Source: Dastarcus helophoroides (Eukaryota > Arthropoda > Insecta > Coleoptera > Bothrideridae). From it: DNA of 64,000 nt. Shown one piece after another: positions 1 to 11,456 of this stretch (position 1 is the stretch's first letter; the number at the start of each line of letters is the position of its first letter). The position numbers and the translations under genes are program-made. Under the pieces are notes generated by a model that was not told the origin of the DNA, did not search any database, and was given only the letters and a program-made list of their open reading frames with translations. The stretch lies in assembly GCA_028583605.1 (NCBI GenBank), contig CM053329.1:15344148-15408147 (forward strand), written 5' to 3'.

Positions 1-1842
1 CGTGACGGCCGTTTCTTCTTTGTTGCTGAAATTTTGGAAATGAGCGATTCTTTGTCAACTAACAAATGGGATTTTTAAACAACTATCTTTCGATCTTTGT
101 GTCAAAATTTTAACCATTAATTTTGAATTTGATGTTATTAAAAATACCAAGATTTTCGTTAAATTTCGATTTTAAAGTCAATCATATTTCAACTTTTGGA
201 TTATAACTCAAAATAATTATATTCTTATATTCTTCCCAAAGTGTATGGTCTTATGTGATTTAAAAAAAATCGTTTTTTCTTAAAATTTTAACTTAAGAAC
301 TTATAATTGATGTTAAAAATTTGGCAAGTTTACAAAGTGTCATATTAAATCGAAAGAAATTGCAAATGGAACTTTAAACGAATAATTTAATTACTTTTTC
401 TTCGATCAACTTTAGATTATTACTTTGTAACGGAATTTATTACTCTTAACTTCGATTTTATTAAAAAATGCTACATCCTTCACTAAATTGCAATTTTAAG
501 GCCAAAATAATCGATATTATGACCAACATTTAGTATCATATTAAATTCCACTTTTGGATGATGGCTCAGTAACGACTTTTTTCTCAAAAATCTGTTTTTA
601 ATTTAAAAATACATAGTTTTCCCATTTTTTTAAACTTTAAATTAAAACTTACAAAACTAATGTTACAAATTTGGAAATTTAGACTCTCCATCTTACATCA
701 AATATGGTGACCAACTACAGTAATTTTTCTTAAAAATATGATGGAGAACCATTCAAGGGATTAATTTCTTGTACTCTGTACTCATCTTTGTTTTTCTTTC
801 CCCAAAAATATCAAAATGTTCCTTTTTTTCATGTTACCATATTTATCGTGAGACTTCACAACTCTTCGCTTATGTCACTGTCAACAAATTTTGAAATAAA
901 TCTGGGTATTTCAAAAAAATCCTTCAAATTTCCACTCCCAAGTTGAAATTCCAAATTTAAAGTGAAACGTTGAAATGCGGATCGATATCCACGGTAAAAT
1001 TTTGAGATCAAAGCCAAAATTAAAAGATTTAAATCGAATTTTCTATTCATTTATCAAAATCTTAAATTGAAGTTTAATATTTCTAATTTAAAGTCAAAAT
1101 TTTAAGAAATAAAAATGAAATCTATATTAAAAATCACAAAATTTCCAATTTAAAGTAGAAGTTTTTGGAAAAAAAAACTTCAGCAGAACGTAGCAATTTA
1201 CTGAGAATAAAACTGTCTACAAAAATTTCGGGTGTCATAAATTTCAAAAAAAAGTAAAAAGTTTTAAAGAAATAACGAAATTTATCGAAAAAAGAAAATC
1301 TACATTAACATTTTGAATTCAAACTTGAAACTTCCAAAAAAAGTAGAAATTTCAAGGAAGAGTTGAAAATTCTGAGTTTAAAGAGAAACTTTTAGGAAAA
1401 AAAGGTTAAACCAACAAATGTGAGAGAAAAATAAGAATTTATTCTTTGAAATTTCTAGGTTATTGAAATGGTTGAAAAAAAATCGGAATTTCAACCGAAT
1501 TAATGCAAAAACTTTCTAAAAATTAAATTTAAAATTAATCAATTACAGGATATACTTCTTCCAGGATTGGACAGTAGTCAAAGAACTACTAAAAGTGTTG
1601 AAGTGGTTCAATCCCGGAAGAAGTATATCCTGTACTGACTCTGGCCGTGAAAGCCTTCGTTAAAATTAATCAATTTTTCATTAGATAACAAATGAATGTT
1701 AAAAAAAGAAATTTAATTCTAAAAAATTACAAAAAAGCTTGATATTCATCTCTTTTAAATTTTGGGGGAAATTTTTGCCTAATTTAGGTCTCGTAAAAGA
1801 CGACTTACACATAGGCAACATTTTTAAAATGTGTTTCAAAGA
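1..1842. other. AT-rich non-coding sequence downstream of PHRF1 exon 3
   Basis: No coding exon could be supported on either strand. Since PHRF1 exon 3 ends at a splice donor at 2071/2070, this stretch should be part of the next PHRF1 intron. It consists of AT-rich degenerate AAATTTCGA-like words plus a small hairpin insertion at 1545-1659. The remaining PHRF1 exons, including any C-terminal SRI-like domain, are not visible here. Confidence 0.6.
1545..1659. mobile_element. 115-bp hairpin insertion with 16-bp target duplication
   Basis: The arms CAGGATATACTTCTTCC and GGAAGAAGTATATCCTG (1546-1632) form an inverted repeat around a loop of about 50 nt. The insert is bracketed by the direct repeat TTAAAATTAATCAATT (1529-1544 and 1660-1675). 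A 16-bp duplication fits target-primed insertion better than cut-and-paste transposition. A half copy of the same arm occurs near 62168-62187. Confidence 0.65.
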
Positions 1843-2053
1843 AAAATTTGATTTTGAAATACAAACCTTGTCTCCTGAAACCAAGAAAGATTAAAAAACA
1901 CAACAAAGGTTGGAAATCAGTATCTCTCTGAAGACGATAGCTTAGCTATCGAAACGCGTTAGAGTAACCTTTGTTGTGTTTTTTAATCTTTCTTGAACAA
2001 GATTTGTTATTTTAATTTTTGAAGATAACCAAGAACCAGCTCATTCCACCAAA
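1843..2053. mobile_element. Foldback element, copy A, with intact hammerhead-like core
   Basis: Long inverted arms around AACACAACAAAGGTT and AACCTTTGTTGTGTT, outer arm ending in CCACCAAA. The core at 1924-1964 reads CTCT-CTGAAGA-C, a 6-bp stem (GATAGC/GCTATC, loop TTA), GAAAC-GC-GTT, AGAG. It lies in the PHRF1 intron just beyond the donor at 2070. Reading PHRF1 exon 3 through that donor adds a spurious tail encoded by this repeat. Confidence 0.75.
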
Positions 2054-2070
2054 ATTTAACTTTGACTAAC

Positions 2071-3310
2071 CTGCTTATGTCCCCTACGTCGCTCTCCTCC
2101 TCATGTACTGACGTTTCAGTTTTCTCCGTATCAATAACCATATCGGTATCACTGTCCATCTCCTCGTCGCTCCCCGTAGTGTTTGAAATAATTGGGGCCG
2201 GTGGCGGCGAAGGTGGTTTGGCCATCTCATCAACCTTACTAGTACTGACGGTCTCGATGTCGCTATAAATATCGATTTCCGAGTCGCTAACAGGACTACG
2301 ACTTCTAGGAGATTCATCCCTGTCTTTGTCATCGTCGTTGTTGGAAGCGGCGCCGCAGAGCGTCCTCTGGGTGTAATCCTGCGGAACGTTATCCTCCCCG
2401 CTACCGCTGCTACCACCACCGTAGGAACTAGACGGATTTTCGGTGGAAGTCGGATTGTAATCAGAATACTGCCTGTTTTGCCGATAGTAGGAGCTTTCGC
2501 CGCGTGAATTTTGCTGGTTAGTCGACGCGTTGTCATTGTTGGTCCACGCCGACGGCCTTTTAGTGACGGATTTGCTGTAATTAGTCAAATCCGGGCGATC
2601 TTTCTTTTCCATTTTAAACGTCCCGTTTTCCCCGAGCGAAAACGCGGTGGCTTTGGAGTATAACTTAGTTTGACTGTCCAGTATACTACCCAAGAGGTCG
2701 GTAGTGCTGGAAACCGCCGTCGTTGGTAGCGAAATTGTTTTCCTCGATGCTCTACGCCGTAGCGCGTCCACGTCTGAATGATTCGGAGCCCTTCGCCTCA
2801 TCACCATTGAACCTGTAGCCCTCCCCGTCGGATTCCCCCGAGAAATAATCCAAACTTTCCGGGTTTCCGTACAGATGCAACGTGGGTATCCCCGCTTGGT
2901 GCCGTTGCACCCCAATCGTGTTGGAATGTGTCTGTACTTTTACATCCGGGGTGCTCTGGGGTACACTCCTCGGCCTACATATCCCCAGCTGCATCGCCAA
3001 GCGCTTCTTAACGGTTTTAGGAACGGCGGTCGCCCGTCTGGCTCTTTTGGTCTTCTTCTTCTTGGATTTCCTACGTCTTACTTTGACCGCCACCGTCTCT
3101 CCGGTGGCATCGTCTATTTTATAGACGGTTTTGTATCTGCTTCGGGATTTCTTTTTGGGTTTTCTTCGCCTGATTCCGGATGTGCTGGTGACGCGTTGCG
3201 AGCCAACAGAAGTTGATTGCCGAGCGTGAGTTACCCTGTTCTGGTTGGTACTTCTGTTGTTCGCTATCGTCCTTCTAACTCTCTCGGTTTGGCGCGTACG
3301 TGGGATTAAT
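2071..3310 (-). CDS. PHRF1: PHRF1 exon 3 (basic tract, LHLYGNPE and DLLGSILDSQ regions; frameshifted)
   Basis: Acceptor TTGTTGACAG at 3311-3320 and donor GTTAGT from 2070. The first part reads LIPRTRQTERVRRTIANNR, then a KKSRSRYKTVYK / RRRKSKKKKTKR nuclear-localisation-like tract and HLYGNPESLDYF. The second part is in the next frame: RRRAPNHSDVDALRRR, DLLGSILDSQ, then Ser/Asp-rich acidic sequence. Total 1240 nt; losing one base gives 1238 nt and the phase required by the donor. The most likely site is within 2800-2850, where the minus strand has GGGGG and GGGG runs. Long plus-strand ORFs over this exon are antisense shadows. Confidence 0.85.
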
Positions 3311-6300
3311 CTGTCAACAAAAACGCCCCAGTTGGTTAATTGTTCCCAGAGCTGGTTGCTGCGGACGTAACTCCCATTAATCATTATTAATTTGGTTGTT
3401 GAAGTGTCCCACCTTCTGCATTTTAGCTAAATTAACCACAATAGCGAACCACAGGCTATGAGGAGCACGTCTTTTAAGTGAAACACCATTAGATTCCCGA
3501 GTAAAGTTACCGTTATTTTCTCGGCTTTAATACAGATGATGATGGGACACCCTTTTGTAAAATAAAAGAAATAAAAAATTATACCTTTCGGCCTACGTTG
3601 GCAACTAGGAGTAACAACATTTTCACTACAGTGCAATTAGTGATATGCGAGAAGATCTCTTCATTAGTTTTTTTTAGCACAAATTGTACTGAAACTGAAA
3701 TTGTTGTAAAAGCTAAATTACGAAAGTAACTGGCCATTACCACTTCAGTCGCTTTATTGCCATGAGATTCTGAGAGAGCGAGAGGTTAAATCGATCCATG
3801 GCAAGTTTAAATGATGACTAACCTCATAATTTTTAAAATATCATCTCATAGAGTTGCCAAGTTTCCCCTTTGGTTCCATCGGTTTCAAAATATGTTCAAG
3901 ATACTTACCTAAGTGTACCTAGTTTCATTGTTTAAAATGTCTTCTTTACTTAACTAATTCCTCTCATAACTTAAACGAATTCAAGAGTAAGCATATTTGA
4001 ATAATATTCCGAAGACACTGCTGTGTTATTTAATAGAACAAAAATCTATTATTTTATATGTTCCTATGAATACTTCCATTTCTCTGAATACAACCGAAGC
4101 CTTCAGCAAAAAAAACTGACTATCTGACAGGAAGTGTACTTGAAATAAATAATACACAAAAAATTAACTACAAAAGGACTAATTTGTCTTTTTTCCTTTT
4201 TTTTAATATAAGGATATATTCTACTTGCCTAAATTTTTAATTGAAATCCCTAAAAACATCTTCTGAACAAAATGCAACAATCTTAAAAGTTTACGAATAA
4301 TTCGTGATTTTAGAGTATTACTTTTTTGTTAGAAATATCGCCCTGGAAGAACAAAATAGAAACGCCAGTTTAAACTTGACAACACATCGATAAAATAGTG
4401 GAAATTCATTAAAATCAAAACGTTAAAAAAAACCTAAATGTTGATTTTTAGTCAAAGTTACAAAAAAGTATTAATTTCAACAAAAGAGTATTAGTTTCAA
4501 CAAAAGAATAAAAAAATAGAAAAAATTGAAAATTCCAGAAAAAGTGGAAATTTCTAAGAAAAAAAAAAGATAAAAATGCGAAAATCAAAATTTTTAGTTT
4601 GAAATCGAATTTAAAAAATTTCAATTATTCTCGAAATATCAATTTTAAAGTTAAACATCTTTACACTTAAAATTCGGATTTTAACTCTCATTTCGATTAA
4701 TTTTTTTTAAATTTTAACCGTGAGTGGACATAAATTAAATTTGTTTTTTAGATATTTCCAATTTAGCTTCGAATTCAGGATTTTAAGAGATAACTTAAAA
4801 CTAGTTTTATAAAAAAAAGATGACATTTAAAGAAAGTTAAAATTTTGAGGAAAAAGGGCCAACTTCGAGTAAAAATGAAAACTTCGAGTAAAAATGAAAA
4901 CTTCGAGTAAAAATGGAAACTTCGAGTAAAACTGGAAACATCAAGAAAAAAGTGAAAACCTCAAAATAAAATAGAAAACTTGAGACAAAGGTTTAAATTT
5001 CAGGGTCAAAGTAGAAATTTCCAGTCTAAGGTCAAAATACAAGTCCAAATTCCTAACATTAAAATTTTTCAGTAAAAATTCATATATTGGGACTATAATT
5101 AATAATCTGAGCAAAAAGTCAACTTTTTTAGATTTAGAATCAATAGGATCAGAAATTGTTTTTTATTGTAGCTTACCGAGCCCAGTAAGCTAAAATAAAA
5201 CAAATTTTTGTGTAATTTCAAAACGAGTCAATAAGGATTTCAAAGTGATAAAATATCGGAATAAGGTGAGCTTAGCAGAAATTAACGTGGACAATTTAAG
5301 CAAAAATATTCCAATTTCTTGTTTAAAATCAACACCTTGAGGTTAGAATTGAGAATCTCAAGAGTAAAGACAAAATGTTGGGATTAAATGGAAACGTTAG
5401 GAAAAAATTCGAAATTCCCACACTAAATTTGAAATTTTGTGAAATTATTAGAAAAAAATTATGAGAAAAAGTAAGAGTTAATGAAAAATGAAAGAAATTT
5501 CGAGAAAGATGTGAAAATTTCTAAATTTGAATTAAAATTTTGAGAATACATCAACGCGTTTAGGTCAACATAACAATGAAACGTGGAACTTTCGAAATTA
5601 ACTAGAAATTTGAAGAAAATATGATAACTGTTGGATTAATTCACTTCTCGAGGTTAAAAACTCAAAATTTTAAGATTTTAGTTAAAACTTTCGCATAAAA
5701 TCCGAAATTGCGATTTTAAAATTGAATCGAATTGCTCACACTGAACTTTCAATTTGGTAAAAGAAATCGAAATTTCGAGAACAAAATCGGAAATTATGAG
5801 AAAAAGTAGAAACGCCTAAGTTTAAACCGAAATTTTAAAATTTGATGGAACAGTTTTCAGGTTTAGTTTGGATTTACAGAAACTAAACATCGAAACTTTG
5901 AAATTTGAAAAAAATATCAATTTTTAGTTTGAAAAGGACATCTCCAGCTTAGAATTCAAAACTTAGATTAAATTTGAAACGTTTAGATTAAATTCGAAAG
6001 ATTAAAGAAATTATGGGTTTAAAATTGAAATGTTACGAAAAAAAATTCGAAAATTCCCACAATGAATTTTAAACTTTTTAGAAAAAAATAGAAAATAACG
6101 AGAAAACGTAAAAATTACGAGAAAATGTAGATCAATGATAAACATTTTAAGAAAAAATGATAAAATTTTCAAATTAAAAAAAGTCAATCTTTGTTACGTG
6201 TGGTGTCGACATTACAAGGGAGGATTTTGAGATTAAAGACAAGATTTGAGATTAAAATCGAAGCTGCGAGTTTCTAATTCAAATAATAGGAAAAATTCCC

Positions 6301-9300
6301 ACGTTGGAACTTTGTGAAAACAAAATTTCAACATTTTTTCTGTAAATTTCGTTTTTGAACACAAAACTTTTAAAAGAATCGCCCCTAGGAAAAAATCAAC
6401 GAAATTGGGAAACAATTTGATAAAAGAATTTGAAGATTAAGCCCAACATTCGACATTTCGACTTGAATCTCCATATTTCGACTTTTTTCAAATTCTACAT
6501 TGAACTTTGGAATTGAAATTGAAAAGACCTAAAAGATTTTTCGTTTAGATGACGTTCATTCTATGCCTTCGTTTGGGGGTCGGAATATTCACGAAGAAAG
6601 GCCACAATGGGACTTCTTTCTTCGAGAAAAAGTTCAAATTTGGAGTCAAAGTTTGAATTTCGAGTCAAAGTTTGAGTTTCGAGTCAAAGTTAGAATTTCG
6701 AGTCAAAGTCGAATTTTTGGGAATCAAGATGAAATTTTCAATTATATGCTGAAATTTCAACTTTTTTCTTAATGTCAAATTCGTTTTTAAAAACAACATT
6801 TATAAAAAAATCACCACTTTGGGAAGATAACAACGAAATTGGGGGCAATTTAGGAAAAAAATTGAAGATTAAGCTTAACCTTTGTAATTTGGACTTGAAC
6901 TTCATCATTTCGACTTGAACATCAACATTTCGACTTTTGTCCAATTCTATGTCGAAACTTCGAAATTAAATTGGAAAAATCCAAAAGATTTTTCTATTAC
7001 ATGATGCTAATTTCGTACCTTCGTATTACATTGAAATATTGACAAAAAAAAGACTTCTTTCTTCGGGAAAAAGTCCGAATTTGGAGTCAAAATCGAATGT
7101 TTGGGAAACTACCATCAAATTTTGAACTAATCGCTGAGATTTTAACAATTTTTCTGTAAATTTCGTTTTTAAACACAACATTTTTAGAAGAATCGTTACT
7201 TTAGGAAAAAATCAACGAAATTGGGAAACAATTTGATAAAAGAATTTGAAGATTAAGCCCAACATTCGACATTTCGACTTAAATTTTGATATTTCGACTT
7301 GAATCTCCATATTTCGACTTTTTTCAAATTCTAAATTCAAATTTGAAATTTAAATTCAAAAGGCCTAAAAGATTTTTCGGTTAGATGACGTTTATTTTGT
7401 GGCTTCGTTTGGGGATCGAAATATCTACAAAAAAAAAGCCACAATGAGACTTTTTTTTGAGAAAAAGTTCGAATTTCAAGTCATAGTTGACGAAGTATCG
7501 ACGAAGACAATTCACAACACAATTTTTTCTTCAAAAAAAAGCACGAATTTTGATTTAAAGTCGTACTTTTGAAAAACAAGTACAAATTTTAAAATAAACG
7601 TCGAAATTTCAACTTTTCCCATGTAAATTTCGGTTTTAAACACACAATTTTGGTCACCATTTTGAGAAAAAACGAAATTTACACGATGAATTAAGAATTT
7701 TGATTTGAATTCTCAATATTTCGACTTGAATCTTAATCTTTTAACTTGAGTCTGCTAATTCGAAGTAATAAGTTTAAGATTAAGCTCGAAATGTCCAAAA
7801 GACGTTTTTTTGGTAGAAACATTGAAAACGAGAAGTCAGAATGCCACTTTTAGAACTATATAAGAATAAAAGTCGAAATTTCCAATGGAATATTATGAAA
7901 TTACAAAAAAGGAGTAAATTTTTTTTTTTAATGCATAAAAGAGGATGTCCCATCATTTTTGTCATATGTGATAAACCTATAATTATGGTACACACTTTAC
8001 AACACGTCTACTTCTTTTGCCAAGTAATATAACTTATTTGGTTGTTCTTTTTCCTGTGGTTTGCACAATATCCGTATTTTCTAGACATTTATTTGTGCAT
8101 AAAAACATGCCTCACATTTAATTTTATTTGGGCGAATATGGAGACACATTTTTTTGATTTTTAAGTCACAAGACGATTTTTTAATTTGCCAACTTTTTGC
8201 AGTTGAAATTATAAAATTAATTAAATAATGACGGTTGGAAACAAAATAAGGTGCCCCAACATGTCGATATATTACATTTTATGGCTAATTTACAAATTCA
8301 TGAAATATTCTTCCAATGTCTTATTAAAGCAAGTTTATAAAATCATTTTTACTCGAACTTGTGTATAAAAAGCAAAATAGGAATTCAAATATTTAGGTTT
8401 ATTACACTTTAGGATGAAAAGTACAAATCAACGAAAAAACAAAACAAACTGGCATTATTAATAAAGAGCTTCGTAACAAAATTTTTAATTGGACTTGAAA
8501 ACTTAATTTAATAAAGGATAAATAAGAAAGATTAAAATATACAAAAGCTAAACTTCACCTAGAAGAGTTACTCCTGTGCTGACTGCGATCTCTAGTCTGC
8601 CCTTGCCTCCTATCGACATCCTCAAATAAAACTTCGAAATCATCTATTTGAAGATCAACGGCGACGTGTTGGGGTTCACAATTCGGACAAAACCAAGCTC
8701 CGGCCGGAACGTCATCCAGGGGAGGCGTCAAACATTCTAAATGGAACCCCAAATCGCACCCATCGCACAAAAGCATCCTATCCTCACCGTCCATCGACCC
8801 ACACACCTCGCAGTACGTTGGGTCCTCTATAATAGAGATATCAGCTTGCGGCGTCGGTTTCTCAATCGGTATCTGTCTGATAATCTTCCCATTTATGTTT
8901 TTCCGCACCAAAATTAGTCGATATTCGAGGCGGTCTATCGGGCACGTGTTGACGTTTTTCGGACCATTCCTGTATGCATTCCGCGCAGAAAATGTGGTCG
9001 CAAGTCTCTGGCGTTCCAACTTCTTGTTGTCTGATTGATACCAGGCAAATTGGGCATTTTTCGGATTGGCCGTCGCTGGAATCGCTGTCGAGACCGGTGT
9101 CGCATATTTTGGTGGTGGTTGTGGCGGCGGCCGGGCGTTCATTGCCGGAGTTGTCGCTTTCCCACTGACTGGTTTCACTTTCGTCAAAGCCGCCGTCTGA
9201 CGTTTCCGATTCGGATTCGTCGCTTTGGACTGCGCCCGTCTTTTTTGTTCTTTTTACTATGATTTCCGAGCCGGAGCTGTCCATGTCTTCCGGATCACTT

Positions 9301-10198
9301 GCCACTGTCTATAAAGAAATTTCTGTACAGAAATTTGAACAAGGGCATTGTACCCTTTCAACAAAAGAGATTTTAGAAAAAAAAAGACTCGACACGAAAT
9401 TCCTAACTCAAAATATTGAGAAAAATTTGGCGTCGTAGGCGATATGAAACATAAGTTCGAAATTCTTTCAAATTTTGATTTTTTTCCAACGAGTTTGAAA
9501 TATTTGATTTTTAGCAAAAACAAGTAAAAAAACTAAACTTTCGAAGAAATAATTCAGTAACGAAAAGTTCCAACTAGAACAGTCAAGATGGAGGAAAAAA
9601 TCTCAAAAAATTAAATTGTAATGCACACAACATTCATCAGATTCGGGGTTTGGAAACCAAAGACTGGTTTCCATCGCGTAAAATCATAAAAAGCTCGAAA
9701 TTTTAAGCAAAAATTCGATATATACAAAAAGTTTTCCTTAAATTCATGTCCATACGCCTTCATAGTTATCCGTTATTGGCGCTTCTTAAAATCTTGTTCC
9801 TTTTAACAACTCTTCATCGTCTGGAGTATTAGTCACTACAGAAATAAGAAATAATACGTTTACAACCGTTATTATCTTCTACTGAACATATATGTATTTC
9901 AAATCGAACAAAAATATTAAACAAGGAAAATTCTACAACCAAAGTTTAAAAAAATATTCAGTGTAATTTAAGGGCTTACCGGCACTTTCCTTCTTTTCCA
10001 TGTTATCTCTATAGAACTATCACTTTCAGAATCCGAGTCTTGTATGTAATTTTTTCGTGAATGTTTATTTCTGAGGCGCCTAGAAGAAGAAGCTACCGGG
10101 CTATCATCTGAGCTAGAACTGCCCGAATCACTGATAACTGGCTGTTTTTTCTTTCGTTTAAACCGTGGTGTATCAGAATCACTATCGTCATAACCCAT
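2071..10198 (-). CDS. PHRF1: PHD and RING finger domain-containing protein 1 (PHRF1), 5' part of gene
   Basis: A nuclear RING-PHD protein. The mammalian relative is described as a ubiquitin ligase that binds RNA polymerase II through a C-terminal SRI domain; no SRI domain is in this window. Coding exons: 10198-9980, 9308-8559, 3310-2071. Junction phases agree: exon 1 ends in phase 0; exon 2 leaves AG, completed by the first A of exon 3; exon 3 leaves AG before donor GTTAGT. RING and PHD fingers lie in exon 2. Exon 3 has ERVRRTIAN, a basic lysine/arginine-rich tract, LHLYGNPESLDYF and DLLGSILDSQ. Exons 2 and 3 each carry one surplus base, so the frame shifts near 8955-8959 and near 2800-2850. 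Removing one base in each restores both the frame and the splice phases. The large spliced introns argue against a processed pseudogene. Confidence 0.88.
4863..4936. repeat. Short tandem repeat AACTTCGAGTAAAAATG
   Basis: Four consecutive near-identical 17-19-bp units within PHRF1 intron 2. Confidence 0.8.
6200..7830. repeat. Degenerate tandem array, unit about 0.4 kb
   Basis: The phrase AAAAGATTTTTCG followed by a CTTCGT-containing stretch recurs near 6536, 6984 and 7367, with a weaker copy at 7797. The TAAATTTCGTTTTTAAACACAAC phrase recurs near 6343, 6775, 7156 and 7623. Spacing is about 380-460 bp. A nested GAGTCAAAG minirepeat sits at 6640-6708. Confidence 0.65.
8559..9308 (-). CDS. PHRF1: PHRF1 exon 2 (RING and PHD fingers; one-base insertion)
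   Basis: The exon starts after acceptor TTTCTTTATAG with ACA GTG GCA and ends TCT TCT AG before GTGAAG. After an acidic Ser-rich stretch comes the RING finger: CPICLVSIRQQEVGTPE, CDHIFCAECIQEWSE, then in the next frame NVNTCPIDR. The final position is Asp, as in the human CPVDR. The PHD finger follows: CEVCGSMDGED, LLCDGCDLGFHLEC, WFCPNC (C4HC3). The frame changes at a run of five T on the plus strand (8955-8959). With four, the spacing EWSE-NVNTCPIDR matches the EWSKNANSCPVDR that I recall for the vertebrate protein. Length 750 nt; 749 nt fits both splice phases. Confidence 0.9.
9309..9979 (-). other. PHRF1 intron 1
   Basis: Donor GTAAGC from 9979 and acceptor CTTTATAG at 9309 on the minus strand. 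No further exon or recognisable repeat seen. Confidence 0.75.
9980..10198 (-). CDS. PHRF1: PHRF1 exon 1 with start codon
   Basis: Encodes MGYDDSDSDTPRFKRKKKQP and continues to WKRRKVP, a Ser/Asp-rich, basic N-terminus of 73 residues. It ends in phase 0 at GTGCCG before GTAAGC and splices in frame to exon 2. The ATG at 10198 is the first in frame; 5' UTR and promoter should lie just above this coordinate. Confidence 0.8.
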
Positions 10199-10751
10199 TT
10201 CGAATACAGTTTTTTATCCTGTCAACTTCAAAAGATCTATAAATACATAGTAAAGAAGTAGCTAATTAGTCGTAACTACAGCCACGGTGGAAATTATCTA
10301 AAACTGTTTTGACATGTTAAAATATCACTCTGTATATTTCATAAACAGAAGACATGACAGTTGATGAAACACAAAATCGTAGTATTCTCCCTGGCTACGC
10401 GGCGGCCATTTTTGCATACGTCGACCAATAGAAGGCGAGAATTCTTCGTAGGCCGTCGTAGGCGACCGATTAGGGATGTCGATTTCTTCCTACAATAATC
10501 GAGATTTGCATCGATTCGCATCGTGGACAAAAGAATCGACTTCATGATTAAATTGGGCGATGAAAGATTGATTACCGATTAATCGATTTGTTGCCGAAAT
10601 TTTTAGACATTTCTAATAAAAGAAAAGTTAATAGTTACGAATAATAAAAGAAAAATATCTAAAAAATCAACAAAGGTTAAAATGTTCTGATAAAGCATTC
10701 AAAAAGGGAAATTACGTGATAATTTATAGACAACGCAAAGCTCAAAGCAAA

Positions 10752-11010
10752 TGGCGCCACCATAGTATGTCCCAGTTGTGGTTGACAGTTCGGCTCATTA
10801 TTACACTTTATTTTTTGTGTTTTTTGTGTTGATTAACTGAGGTTGGTGTTTATGGTTGTTATTTTGTGCTTTTTATGGATTTTCGGTATAATTTTAAAAT
10901 AAATGGACAAACACGTTCATTTAACAATCGCAGAAATTAAATGTCAGTGACCAAAGACACTGACAACTGACAGAATAATAGTGTAGAGGAACAAACTATG
11001 ATGGCGCCAC
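10752..11010. repeat. Possible inverted-repeat element bounded by GGCGCC motifs
   Basis: ATGGCGCCACCATAGT at the left and ACTATGATGGCGCCAC at the right are near reverse complements about 250 bp apart. Homology beyond these ends is weak and no target duplication is visible. Confidence 0.35.
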
Positions 11011-11032
11011 TAGTTAAATAATTAGCAGTTCG

Positions 11033-11231
11033 GGTGCGTTTAGATTAGACACTTTATTCCGTTATTTCTCTTTGACACAAGTGTCAAATATCCCGAGAGA
11101 AGTTATACGAGACTTATCTACGCAGTTGGGAGGAGATAACTTCTCTCAGGATAGTTGACACACGTCAGAGAGAAAATATATTTTATGTCACAGAAAAATA
11201 TACGGAATAAAGTGTCTAGTGTAAACGCACC
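11033..11231. mobile_element. MITE-like element with about 29-bp terminal inverted repeats
   Basis: The left end GGTGCGTTTAGATTAGACAC continues into TTTATTCCGT. The right end is ACGGAATAAAGTGTCTAGTG followed by TAAACGCACC. These are reverse complements apart from one or two mismatches. A second inner pair (GAGAGAAGTTA / TAACTTCTCTC) lies in the middle. No ORF. No obvious target duplication. Confidence 0.7.
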
Positions 11232-11373
11232 TTTATCTTTCCTATTCAGTCAGTAACGTACGAAATGAACGAATCGCTACGCGCGGGTTAAACCAGTGTT
11301 TATGTTTGGCCGTGCACAACTGACTTTGGTCATGCACAGATGATTTGTAACACCTGCGCATTCCGACTCATCA

Positions 11374-11456
11374 CCGTGTGTGAATGTCAGCGAGAAAGAG
11401 AAGTCTTTCCCGCAAGAAACAAGGATCTGGCCATATAGAAGTATTACATATATGAC
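11374..11456 (+). repeat. Dispersed repeat, copy 1
   Basis: About 80 bp (CCGTGTGTGAATGTCAGCG ... ATAGAAGTATTACATATATG) shared at roughly 80-85% identity with 13796-13876, same orientation. Confidence 0.65.

Larger units (their letters stand above)
3311..8558 (-). other. PHRF1 intron 2, repeat-filled
   Basis: A 5.2-kb intron with donor GTGAAG at 8558 and acceptor TTGACAG at 3311 on the minus strand. No exon is supported inside. It contains a purine-rich AAATTTCGAG texture (about 4400-6190), a 17-19-bp minirepeat (AACTTCGAGTAAAAATG, about four copies, 4863-4936), a GAGTCAAAG minirepeat (6640-6708) and a 0.4-kb tandem array (6200-7830). Confidence 0.75.

Noticed and set aside
2007..2070. C-terminal extension of the PHRF1 ORF
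   Set aside because: It lies beyond a good donor (AG|GTTAGT) and is encoded by a foldback repeat.
2875..3216. Plus-strand ORFs of 80-113 codons
   Set aside because: They are antisense to PHRF1 exon 3, whose minus-strand frame has conserved motifs and correct splice sites.
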